DNA from: JAJXWB01 sp039808645
GTDB lineage: Bacteria > Pseudomonadota > Alphaproteobacteria > Rhizobiales > Beijerinckiaceae
NCBI GenBank assembly: GCA_039808645.1
Contig: JBDHTL010000054.1
Span: forward strand, 1 to 21,964
Direction of reading: 5' to 3'
DNA: 21,964 nucleotides
Under the pieces are notes generated by a model. The model was not told the DNA's origin. It made no database searches and saw only the letters and a program-made list of their open reading frames with translations. Below are positions 8,572 through 14,709 of this stretch, piece by piece; position 1 is the first letter of the stretch, and each line of letters starts with the position of its first letter. The position numbers and the translations under genes were made by a program.

Positions 8572-8596
8572 AACGGCGCGCGGCGCTGGCGGTTCC
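8572..8596 (-). promoter_or_regulatory. EcfG-type promoter for the DUF1328 gene at 8338
   Basis: Reading the minus strand: GGAAC at 8596-8592, 16 bases, then CGTT at 8575-8572. This is the consensus for EcfG-family sigma factors at both elements with the exact spacing. The expected start near 8565 leaves a leader of about 54 nt to the ATG at 8511. Confidence 0.85.
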
Positions 8597-8641
8597 AAGG
8601 CCGAGGCTCCGCTGCCGAAAATCTTGCGTCGACGGTCGTCG

Positions 8642-8666
8642 GGAACCACGAACGCGGGCGCGCGTT
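8642..8666 (+). promoter_or_regulatory. EcfG-type promoter for the response regulator at 8743
   Basis: GGAAC at 8642-8646, 16 bases, then CGTT at 8663-8666: a perfect match. The expected start near 8673 gives a leader of about 70 nt. It also argues that the coding region begins at 8743 rather than at an in-frame codon at 8665, which lies inside the -10 element. Confidence 0.85.
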
Positions 8667-8742
8667 GCCGTCGCGGCCGCGCCGCCGGACGGGGCGGACG
8701 TCTCACGCACGCTCGACGCTTCAGTTTCATCCGGAGATCGCC

Positions 8743-9087
8743 ATGCCGCTGCTTATCTGCGAGGACGACGCCCTGATCGCTCTCGAACTGGTCGAGGAAG
8801 CGGAGCGGCGCGCGATCGCGGACGTCACGGTGGCGAGCAATGCGACCGACGCCCTGCGCGCGATCGAGGCCGGCGCGTTCGACGCCGCGATCGTCGACCT
8901 GCACCTGGAGGACGGGCGCTCGGGCCCCTCCATCGCGCGCCGGCTGGCGGAACGCGGCGTTCATACCGTCATCCTTTCCGGCGGCGAATTGCGCTGCGAG
9001 GAACTCGCCGACGCGGCCCATATCTTCATTCGCAAGCCGACGCCTGCCGAAATCGTGATCGACTGCGCGCAGCTGGCCTTCGCCTGA
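8743..9087 (+). CDS. Single-domain response regulator
   Basis: 114 residues from ATG 8743, with GGAG eight bases upstream. It is a bare receiver domain with no output domain: acidic pocket CEDD (E7, D8, D9), phosphoacceptor D52 in IVDLHL, switch Ser S79 in VILSGG, and the invariant Lys K98 in IRKP. The core active site is complete, so it should be phosphorylated. Stand-alone receivers serve as phosphate sinks, phosphotransfer steps or protein-binding switches; in the alphaproteobacterial stress response, SdrG (Sphingomonas) and MrrA (Caulobacter) are examples. This one lacks an obvious FAT-GUY motif, so orthology to those is not claimed. It has a perfect EcfG promoter and is followed by a strong hairpin, so it is a single-gene transcript. 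Confidence 0.9.
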   Translation: MPLLICEDDALIALELVEEAERRAIADVTVASNATDALRAIEAGAFDAAIVDLHLEDGRSGPSIARRLAERGVHTVILSGGELRCEELADAAHIFIRKPTPAEIVIDCAQLAFA

Positions 9088-9101
9088 GCCGCAAAGGAAG
9101 A

Positions 9102-9131
9102 AAGCGCCCGCCTCTCGCGAGGCGGACGCTT
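9102..9131. terminator. Long hairpin between converging genes
   Basis: A 13-bp inverted repeat with a single mismatch (9102-9114 with 9119-9131) encloses a TCGC loop. It starts 14 bp after the response-regulator stop and lies before the end of the converging small membrane gene at 9168. It probably terminates transcripts from both sides; a short T-rich stretch (CGTTTCG) follows on the plus strand. Confidence 0.65.
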
Positions 9132-9167
9132 CGTTTCGCTCGACGCTCGGCGCCTTGCCGCCGCGCG

Positions 9168-9245
9168 TTAGCGATACAGGAACATGATCAGCAGGATGAT
9201 CGGAATCGGCACGCCGATCAGCCAGAGAAGCAATCCACGACCCAT
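9168..9245 (-). CDS. 25-residue single-helix membrane protein
   Basis: ATG 9245 to TAA 9168 encodes 25 residues: a short polar start (MGRG), an unbroken hydrophobic stretch (LLLWLIGVPIPIILLIMFLY) and a final Arg. The Shine-Dalgarno is strong (GGAAGGAG, seven bases before the ATG), which argues that this is a real gene. It lies 55 bp downstream of dps on the same strand with no clear promoter of its own, so it is probably co-transcribed with dps from the EcfG-like promoter near 9900. The product should sit in the inner membrane with little outside the bilayer. Function is unknown; the two prolines in the middle of the helix (VPIPI) would kink it. Confidence 0.72.
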   Translation of the reverse strand: MGRGLLLWLIGVPIPIILLIMFLYR

Positions 9246-9300
9246 GTTGCGCTCCTTCCCTCGATTGGCCCGCCGTGGCCGGCGAGCGCGATGGATGTCT

Positions 9301-9795
9301 TCACTTCGCGACGATGGCGCGCAGCATCCAGATCGCCTTTTCGTGAAACGTCAGGCGCTGCACGAGCATGTCGTTGGTGACGATGTCGTCTGCGTCCTCG
9401 GCCTTCTTCGCGGAATCGCGCATCTGCCGGCACGCCGCCTCGTGGTCGGCCACGAGATCCTGGATCAGTTCCTCGGCCGACATCTCGACGGTCTGGCGGC
9501 GTTCGGTCGACAAATCCGGCGATTTGGTGAGATGGCCCAGCGCGCGAATGCGCTCGGCAATCGTGTCGACGGCCGCAAACAGGTCGTTGTATTGCTCGTC
9601 GGTCAGGATGTGGATCGGGTGAAACAGCGGACCGACCACGTTCCAATGGTGGATCTGCGTTTTTACCAGCAATCTGTAGGTCGTGGTCAGCGCGTCCTGA
9701 AGCGCGTTCGCGACGTCGGCGCGGTCCTTGTCGGAAATTCCCGTCGAAAGCTTCTCGGCTTTCGGCTTGGTCTGCAAGACAGCGGCGGATGCCAT
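9301..9795 (-). CDS. dps: Dps family DNA-binding/ferritin-like protein
   Basis: 164 residues from ATG 9795, with an AGAGGA Shine-Dalgarno about nine bases upstream. The Dps ferroxidase pattern is complete: H50 (HHWN), H62 (HPIH), D77 and E81 (AAVDTIAERI), with the x11, x14 and x3 spacing of the family. The N-terminus is Lys-containing and probably flexible, and could bind DNA. Dps forms a 12-subunit cage that oxidises and stores iron using peroxide and protects DNA in stress and stationary phase. An EcfG-type promoter with a TGTT -10 lies upstream, and a 25-residue membrane protein gene follows. Starts further upstream exist in the frame but lie in or before the promoter. Confidence 0.95.
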   Translation of the reverse strand: MASAAVLQTKPKAEKLSTGISDKDRADVANALQDALTTTYRLLVKTQIHHWNVVGPLFHPIHILTDEQYNDLFAAVDTIAERIRALGHLTKSPDLSTERRQTVEMSAEELIQDLVADHEAACRQMRDSAKKAEDADDIVTNDMLVQRLTFHEKAIWMLRAIVAK

Positions 9796-9895
9796 GCCTG
9801 TCGTCCTCTTGTTCGAGAAAACCCGGGTGGACGGACCAGTTCTTCGCTCGTGCGGGGCAGCAGGTCGGGCGCGCCGCCGATCCGTCCGAAGCCAC

Positions 9896-9920
9896 AACAC
9901 GGCGTGATCCGCCCGGTTCC
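9896..9920 (-). promoter_or_regulatory. EcfG-like promoter of dps (variant -10)
   Basis: On the minus strand GGAAC (9920-9916) is followed after 16 bases by TGTT (9899-9896). Only the first -10 base differs from CGTT; the GTT core is kept. The predicted start near 9889 leaves a leader of about 95 nt before dps. Confidence 0.7.
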
Positions 9921-9954
9921 AGCCTGGGCCGAATTTCTTCCGCGCCGAGGGCGC

Positions 9955-9979
9955 GGAACCTGACCGCCATTGCAGCGTT
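9955..9979 (+). promoter_or_regulatory. EcfG-type promoter for the DUF1328 gene at 10007
   Basis: GGAAC at 9955-9959, 16 bases, CGTT at 9976-9979: a perfect match. The predicted start near 9986 leaves about 20 nt before the GTG at 10007, including a GGAG ribosome site at 9995. It is divergent from the dps promoter, with the two -35 elements 34 bp apart. Confidence 0.85.
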
Positions 9980-10006
9980 ACAGACCAAAATGCCGGAGTG
10001 GGCGAA

Positions 10007-10171
10007 GTGTTGATCTGGGCGAGTGTCTTTCTCGTAGTCGCGCTCGTCGCCGGAATTCTCGGTTTCAGCGGCGTCGCCCAGGCCTTTGCAGGCGTGGCGC
10101 GGCTGATTTTCGGGCTTTTTCTCGTGCTTTTCCTGATCTCCTTTGCCGCGATGCTGGTCGCCGCGGTATAG
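10007..10171 (+). CDS. DUF1328 (UPF0391) small membrane protein, second copy
   Basis: 54 residues starting at GTG 10007 (MLIWASVFLVVALVAG), with GGAG eight bases upstream; the adjacent TTG at 10010 is the alternative. The start is preferred because family members usually begin with ML followed by a Trp-containing helix. Two hydrophobic helices (about 4-20 and 33-53) flank LGFSGVAQAFAGVAR, the typical DUF1328 hinge. It is more typical of the family than the copy at 8338 and only partly similar to it, so the pair is not a recent duplication. A perfect EcfG promoter precedes it by about 30 bp. The role is unknown; the family is a common marker of general-stress regulons. Confidence 0.88.
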   Translation: MLIWASVFLVVALVAGILGFSGVAQAFAGVARLIFGLFLVLFLISFAAMLVAAV

Positions 10172-10220
10172 AGGGCGGCCCGAAGTTCTTGCGCCCGAAC
10201 GGAAAATCCGCCGGGCGCAC

Positions 10221-10245
10221 GGAACCAAATGCCGGCAGCCGCGTT
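10221..10245 (+). promoter_or_regulatory. EcfG-type promoter of the iron permease/signalling operon
   Basis: GGAAC at 10221-10225, 16 bases, CGTT at 10242-10245: a perfect match. The predicted start near 10252 leaves about 34 nt to the ATG at 10286. With only 8 bp, an overlap and 1 bp between the next genes, it may drive everything up to 13815. Confidence 0.83.
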
Positions 10246-10285
10246 CGGAGGGCTGGAACGCGGGCGTAGGCCGCGCCGGGGCCCA

Positions 10286-10744
10286 ATGATGACGCAATGC
10301 GATCCTCCACCGCAATCTTCCGAAACGCGCGCGCGCAACGAGACGCTCGCCGGATCGGAAGTTCGCCACTCCTTCGGTTTCGCGCAATTCGCCGCTCACG
10401 TCGCCGCGTTGACCGGCCGGCCGGCGACTTTCGCGCTCGCTCTCGGCATCGTCATTGTCTGGGCCGTTTCGGGCCCTATTTTCCGGTGGTCGGACACATG
10501 GCAGCTGGTGATCAATACCGGCACCACGATCGTCACGTTCCTGATGGTCTTCGTCATCCAGAACGCGCAAAACCGGGACGCCATGGCTATTCAGGTCAAG
10601 CTCGACGAACTGATCTGCGCGACCAAGGACGCGCGCGACAAGCTCGTCGGCATTGAAGACCTGGACGACGCCGTTGTCGCCAGGCTGAAAGCCGATATCG
10701 AGCGCCGCACCAACGGGTCGCAAACGGCCGCGAAGTCCAGCTGA
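10286..10744 (+). CDS. Low affinity iron permease family protein
   Basis: 152 residues from ATG 10286 (a second ATG follows directly). After a polar N-terminus there are two hydrophobic helices: about 47-67 (TFALALGIVIVWAVSGPIF) and 74-95 (LVINTGTTIVTFLMVFVI). The linking WSDTWQLVINTGTTIVTFLM and the following QNAQNRDAMAIQVKLDEL are hallmarks of the bacterial low-affinity iron permease family (related to yeast Fet4). The C-terminus is a cytosolic, charged helix-rich tail. The name comes from the family; bacterial short members have not generally been shown to transport iron. Its perfect EcfG promoter, and dps nearby, suggest a role in stress-linked metal handling. It is followed after 8 bp by a histidine kinase, so the helical tail may also serve in signalling. 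Confidence 0.85.
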   Translation: MMTQCDPPPQSSETRARNETLAGSEVRHSFGFAQFAAHVAALTGRPATFALALGIVIVWAVSGPIFRWSDTWQLVINTGTTIVTFLMVFVIQNAQNRDAMAIQVKLDELICATKDARDKLVGIEDLDDAVVARLKADIERRTNGSQTAAKSS

Positions 10745-10752
10745 AAGCGCGC

Positions 10753-12255
10753 ATGATCAAGCGATCGCGCCGTTTCGTCGGCTACAATATCCTGTTCCTG
10801 GGCTTCGGCGCCTTCGCGCTGCTCGTCATGATCGCGACTTCCGTGCTCTATTCCAGCCGGACGCAGGGCTTTGCCGGCGACGCGCTGAAAGCCGCGCGCC
10901 TCGACGGCCTGCTGCTGCGATACCAGTCCGACCTGCTCGACGCGGAAACCTCGTTGCGCGGCTATCAGCTGACGCAGCGCGAGGCCTATCTCGGCCCCTA
11001 CGAGAAGGCGAAGCTCGACATCGACCAGGACGCGATCGCGCTGCGCGCGAACGTCGAGTCCTTCGCGGAGAAGTCGATCGATCCGGCGGAAATCGAAGAC
11101 CTCATCCGGCTCGGCTCCGTGAAGTTGGAGATCGTGCGCCGCAATCTCGCGGATGCGCGCGCCGGCAGGCTCGACGCGCAGGCGCTGATCGAGGCGTCGG
11201 ACCTCGGCAGGGCCTCGATGGACGCGGTGCGGGTCAAGGTCGACGAGCTTCAACGCGCCGCCGAGGCGATCCGGGTCCGTCAGGCCGACAACATGCGCGA
11301 GGCCGCCTCGACCCTGACGACGCTGATCGCGCTCGGCGCGGCGATGATCGTCGTTCTGGCGATCTCGGCGGGCCTGTTCATCCTCAGACACATGCGCGAG
11401 CTCGTGCAGGCGCGCGAAGCGCTCGTCGAAGTCAACGCCACGCTCGAGGAACGGGTGCGCGCGCGGACCGAGGGCGTGATGCGCGCAAACGAGGAATTGC
11501 AGCGCTACGCCTATATCGTCAGCCACGACCTGCGCGCGCCGCTGGTCAACATCATGGGCTTCGTGTCGGAGCTGGAAACGGCGACGGGCGTTCTGCGGCA
11601 GCATGCGGCGAGAACCGCCGGGGACCGCGACGACGGCTCGCTCGCGCTCGTCATCGAGGCGGCGGACGTTGACATACCCGAAGCGCTTGGGTTCATTCGC
11701 TCGTCCATGAATCGCATGGACAATCTCATCAACGAAATCCTGAAACTCTCGCGGGCCGGACGGCGCATACTGGAGCCTTCGGCGCTGAAAACCGACGAAC
11801 TCGTGCAAACCTGCATCGACGCGATTCGCCAGCGGTTCGACGACGCCGGGGCGTCGGTCGAGATCGTCGGCAAGATGCCCAGCATCGTCTCGGACCGCGC
11901 CGCGCTCGAGCAGATATTCTCCAACCTGCTCGACAATGCCGCGAAATATCTGGCCGACGGGCGTCCCGGGCGAATCGAGGTCCGCGGCAAGACGCGCGGC
12001 GGATATGCGATCTTCGAGATCGAGGACAACGGCCGCGGCGTCGCGCCTGCAGACCACGAGCGTATATTCGAACTCTTCCGCCGCGCCGGCCCGCAGGACC
12101 GGCCGGGCGACGGCATCGGCCTGGCGCACACGCGCGCGCTGACGCGCCGTCTCGGCGGCGACATCGCGGTGAGCAGCGACGGCTCCAGCGGCACCACATT
12201 CACGGTCATCATCGCGCGCGATCTCGGCGCGCTCTTGAGGAGCGAAACCACGTGA
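10753..12255 (+). CDS. Membrane sensor histidine kinase with CHASE3-like sensor
   Basis: 500 residues. A first membrane helix (about 11-33) and a second (about 190-212) bracket a helical periplasmic region of the CHASE3 type (DAETSLRGYQLTQREAYLGPY, residues 63-83). A HAMP-like coiled linker follows, then a HisKA domain with H258 in IVSHDLRAPL and an HATPase domain: N395 in NLLDNAAKYL, D425 in EDNGRG (G1), and GDGIGLAHT at 452-460 (G2). All catalytic motifs are intact. About 30 extra residues (roughly 277-310) lie between the two HisKA helices. It is 8 bp after the iron permease-like gene and its stop overlaps the GTG of the next response regulator, its likely partner. The ligand or stress sensed is unknown. 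Confidence 0.93.
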   Translation: MIKRSRRFVGYNILFLGFGAFALLVMIATSVLYSSRTQGFAGDALKAARLDGLLLRYQSDLLDAETSLRGYQLTQREAYLGPYEKAKLDIDQDAIALRANVESFAEKSIDPAEIEDLIRLGSVKLEIVRRNLADARAGRLDAQALIEASDLGRASMDAVRVKVDELQRAAEAIRVRQADNMREAASTLTTLIALGAAMIVVLAISAGLFILRHMRELVQAREALVEVNATLEERVRARTEGVMRANEELQRYAYIVSHDLRAPLVNIMGFVSELETATGVLRQHAARTAGDRDDGSLALVIEAADVDIPEALGFIRSSMNRMDNLINEILKLSRAGRRILEPSALKTDELVQTCIDAIRQRFDDAGASVEIVGKMPSIVSDRAALEQIFSNLLDNAAKYLADGRPGRIEVRGKTRGGYAIFEIEDNGRGVAPADHERIFELFRRAGPQDRPGDGIGLAHTRALTRRLGGDIAVSSDGSSGTTFTVIIARDLGALLRSETT

Positions 12256-12698
12256 GACGCGATCCCAGACCCGTTTCCATCATCATGGTCGAGGACGACG
12301 AGGGCCATGCGCGGCTGATCGAGAAGAACATCCGGCGCGCCGGCGTCAACAACGAGATCATCGCCTTCCGCGACGGCACGAGCGTGCTCGACTATCTCTT
12401 CGGCCCCGACAAGACGGGACGCGCCAGCCTCGGGCGCTCCCATCTCGTCCTGCTCGATCTCAACCTGCCGGACATGACGGGCATCGACATACTCGCCCGC
12501 ATCAAGGCGAACGAGAATACGCGCCGTTCGCCCGTCATCGTGCTGACGACGACCGACGACCAGCGCGAAATCCAGCGCTGCTACGATCTGGGCGCAAACG
12601 TCTACATCACAAAGCCGCTGAACTACGAAAGCTTCGCCAACGCCATCCGCCAGCTCGGACTCTTCCTGGCGGTGATGCAGGTTCCGGAGGTCGACTGA
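12252..12698 (+). CDS. Response regulator, single receiver domain (Rcp1-like)
   Basis: 148 residues from GTG 12252, which overlaps the TGA of the kinase gene (GTGA), so expression is coupled. It is a receiver with acidic residues E14-D16, phosphoacceptor D69 in LLDLNLPDMTG, a Thr-rich switch region (VLTTTD, T99-T101) and K121 in ITKPLNY. There is no DNA-binding domain. A longer loop (LFGPDKTGRASLGRSH) before the phosphorylation strand is typical of the Rcp1-type regulators paired with phytochrome-like or CHASE3 kinases. It is most likely phosphorylated by the kinase at 10753. Its output could be protein-protein, for example with the receiver-kinase encoded 1 bp downstream. Confidence 0.92.
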   Translation: MRRDPRPVSIIMVEDDEGHARLIEKNIRRAGVNNEIIAFRDGTSVLDYLFGPDKTGRASLGRSHLVLLDLNLPDMTGIDILARIKANENTRRSPVIVLTTTDDQREIQRCYDLGANVYITKPLNYESFANAIRQLGLFLAVMQVPEVD

Positions 12699-12699
12699 A

Positions 12700-13815
12700 T
12701 TGCCGTTCGGCACAGACCTCTCGGGCCCGATGGCCGTTCTCTACGTGGAGGACGACCTTGCGCTCGCCACGCTGGTCCGCAAGGCGCTCAGGCGGCGCGG
12801 GCACACGATGGCGCACGTCACCAACAGCGCCGACGCTCTGGCGCGCATCGCCGAAGGCGGGATCGACATCGTCGCGCTCGACCATACGCTGCCGGGCGAG
12901 ACGGGGCTCGACATGCTGGATCGCGTCGGCCCGCGCGGCGGGCGGCCGCCGATCGTCTACGTGACGGGGTCGATGGACGCGCGGCTTGCCGTGGAAGCGT
13001 TGAAGCGCGGCGCCGACGATTTCGTCATCAAGGAGATTTCCGGCGAATTCTACGACCTTCTGATCGCGGCGCTGGAGCAGGCGCTGGAACGCGCGCGATT
13101 GAAACGAATGCGCGCGGAGAGCGATCGCGCGGTCCGCGAGGCGCGCGACCGCGCCGAGGCGCTTCTGGCGGAGGTCAATCACCGCGTCGCCAATTCGCTG
13201 GCGCTCGTGGCGTCGATGGTGCGGATGCAATCGTCCCTGATCCGCGATTCCCGCGCCCAGCACGCGCTGCAGGAAACGCAGAACAGGATAGCCGCGGTGG
13301 CCGGCGTGCACCGGCATCTCTATGCGTCGGGCGCCGTCGACGTGGTCGAGCTCGGCGATTATCTCGGCCATTTGCTGCAGGAGCTCGGCGCCTCGATGAG
13401 AGGCGTCCACGCAGGCGCCTGGATCGAGACCGCGCTCGAACCCGGCACGATCAAGACCGACAAGGCCGTCGCGCTCGGCGTGATGGTCAGCGAACTCGTC
13501 ACCAACGCCTACAAATACGCCTATCCGACCGACGCCGGCGGCCCGGTCCGGGTTGTCTCGCGCGCCGAGGCGGATGGACGGCGGCGCGTGGTCGTGGAGG
13601 ACGACGGCGTCGGCTGGTCCGGGGTCGGCGCGATCAAGGGAACCGGCCTCGGCTCGAAAATCCTGAAGGCGATGTCGCGCACGCTCGACGCCGAACTCGT
13701 GTACGAGCCGGTCACGCGCGGCACGCGCGTCGCCATCGTGTTTCCCGAGGGCGGGAAGAAGCCGCAGGACGCCTCAATCGCGCGCGCGCCGCGCGGCGAA
13801 AACGCCCACGGCTAG
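12700..13815 (+). CDS. Receiver-HisKA_2 histidine kinase (PakF-like layout)
   Basis: 371 residues from TTG 12700, supported by a GGAGG site nine bases upstream; it begins 1 bp after the previous stop. An N-terminal receiver (acidic E17-D19, D61 in ALDHTLPG, K111 in VIKE) is joined by a charged coiled coil (about 125-158) to a HisKA_2 dimerisation domain with H161 in EVNHRVANSLALV. A full HATPase follows: SELVTNAYKYAYP, EDDGVGW, and GTGLGSKIL. It has no membrane helix and should be cytosolic. HisKA_2/HWE kinases are the known PhyR kinases in Alphaproteobacteria, and the receiver-kinase layout resembles PakF of Sphingomonas. It is thus a good candidate to feed PhyR. Its last 42 bases overlap the converging gene at 13774. 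Confidence 0.92.
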   Translation: MPFGTDLSGPMAVLYVEDDLALATLVRKALRRRGHTMAHVTNSADALARIAEGGIDIVALDHTLPGETGLDMLDRVGPRGGRPPIVYVTGSMDARLAVEALKRGADDFVIKEISGEFYDLLIAALEQALERARLKRMRAESDRAVREARDRAEALLAEVNHRVANSLALVASMVRMQSSLIRDSRAQHALQETQNRIAAVAGVHRHLYASGAVDVVELGDYLGHLLQELGASMRGVHAGAWIETALEPGTIKTDKAVALGVMVSELVTNAYKYAYPTDAGGPVRVVSRAEADGRRRVVVEDDGVGWSGVGAIKGTGLGSKILKAMSRTLDAELVYEPVTRGTRVAIVFPEGGKKPQDASIARAPRGENAHG

Positions 13816-14166
13816 AGCCGCCGCCGCGCCCGCGAGCCGCGTGTTGCGCGCTATGAGCGACAGAGCGGCGGGACCGGCCACGGATACGATGGCGGAACTG
13901 ACGCCGCGCGAGACACGGCGCTTCGCCCCGCGTATGGCGAGCCATCCCGCGAGCGCCATGACGAGCGCCGCCGCCAGAGCCGTTCCCGCGACGATCAGGG
14001 CGGCCTGTTCGGGCGGAAACCGTGCGGCGAGCGCGATATGGCCCGCATAGGCGGCAAAGCCGAACGCGACCGCCGCGCCCATGACGCCCAGGATCAGGAA
14101 AACGATCGCGGCGACGGACAGCCGTTGCGCGGATGCGAGGTCGCGCGCGAGCGGCTGCATCGTCAT
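13774..14166 (-). CDS. Phage holin family-like membrane protein (PF07332 type)
   Basis: 130 residues from ATG 14166, which overlaps the stop of the DUF883 gene by four bases (ATGA); a second in-frame ATG lies two codons on. Two long hydrophobic helices (about 19-44 and 57-80) are separated by a short loop, and a basic segment (RGAKRRVSRG) and a further Ala-rich stretch follow. DUF883 genes are very often paired with such a protein, usually annotated phage holin family or putative Actinobacterial holin-X type. There is no lysin or phage gene here, so a lysis role is unlikely; a stress-linked envelope role is more likely. It is co-transcribed with DUF883 from the bidirectional EcfG site near 14600. 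Its 3' end overlaps the end of the receiver-kinase gene. Confidence 0.8.
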   Translation of the reverse strand: MTMQPLARDLASAQRLSVAAIVFLILGVMGAAVAFGFAAYAGHIALAARFPPEQAALIVAGTALAAALVMALAGWLAIRGAKRRVSRGVSSAIVSVAGPAALSLIARNTRLAGAAAALAVGVFAARRARD

Positions 14167-14552
14167 TTGCGCGGCCTCGGCGCGGCGCGCGAGGCAAGGC
14201 CGATCAGCAGGCCGACGCCGGCCGCGGCGGCAAGGGTCGCCACGGGACGGCGCGCGATGGCGTCCGACAGGCGATCGAGGCTGTCTTTGCCCAGCTCCTG
14301 CACTTCGTCGACGATCGCGTTGAAACGTTCGGCGGCCTGTTCCCCGGATTCGCCGATCGCCTCGGTGGCGCGGGCGCCGGTGCGCTCCACCAGCTCCGTC
14401 ATGATGCGCTTCATTTCCGCGATTGCATCCTGCGCGCTCATCGCCGCATCGCTCGCAGTCTTCCTGGCGGCGTCGCTCGCGCGTTCGGCCGCCTCGGCTG
14501 TCGAATCCATCAGGTCTTTCGTCAGATCGGCTTTTTCGGAAGAATATGCCAT
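14163..14552 (-). CDS. DUF883 (ElaB/YqjD-like) membrane-anchored protein
   Basis: 129 residues from ATG 14552, with a GGAGACGG ribosome site upstream. The first 100 residues are charged, Ala-rich amphipathic helix with no membrane segment (AERASDAARKTASDAAMSAQ and similar), which suggests a long coiled coil. The C-terminus has one membrane helix (ATLAAAAGVGLLIGLA) followed by a basic tail, the usual DUF883 anchor. The E. coli relatives ElaB and YqjD are stationary-phase inner-membrane proteins, and YqjD can hold ribosomes at the membrane; whether that applies here is unknown. It heads a two-gene operon with the holin-like gene. The promoter is one half of the symmetrical EcfG site at 14597-14623. 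Confidence 0.87.
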   Translation of the reverse strand: MAYSSEKADLTKDLMDSTAEAAERASDAARKTASDAAMSAQDAIAEMKRIMTELVERTGARATEAIGESGEQAAERFNAIVDEVQELGKDSLDRLSDAIARRPVATLAAAAGVGLLIGLASRAAPRPRK

Positions 14553-14596
14553 GCCCCGTCTCCAGTGCGGCCCGTACGATCGGGCGTTCATGGCGG

Positions 14597-14623
14597 GGAA
14601 CTGTCCTGCTCGGCTTCGGTTCC
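14597..14623. promoter_or_regulatory. Symmetrical EcfG-type promoter serving both strands
   Basis: GGAAC (14597-14601), 17 bases, then GTTCC (14619-14623). On the plus strand this reads GGAAC-N16-GGTT, facing the AI-2E gene; on the minus strand it reads GGAAC-N16-AGTT, facing DUF883. Each -35 element contains the other's -10 core, because GTTCC is the reverse complement of GGAAC. The first -10 base departs from C in both directions, and the GTT core is exact. No other EcfG-like site is seen for either flanking gene. Confidence 0.7.
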
Positions 14624-14709
14624 CGCGCGGCCGCGATTCTTCGGAACGAATTGGACGGAGCGGCATTCTCCGTTCGGCGCGCGCGTGCGCCTGCGACGGG
14701 GCCAGACTT

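Noticed and set aside
13774..14166. Holin-like gene as a sign of prophage
   Set aside because: No phage structural, lysin or integrase gene is nearby, and pairing with DUF883 is a common chromosomal arrangement.
14643..14667. GGAAC upstream of the AI-2E gene as a separate EcfG promoter
   Set aside because: The bases at the required spacing are CATT and the GTT core is missing; the next CGTT is 23 bases away.
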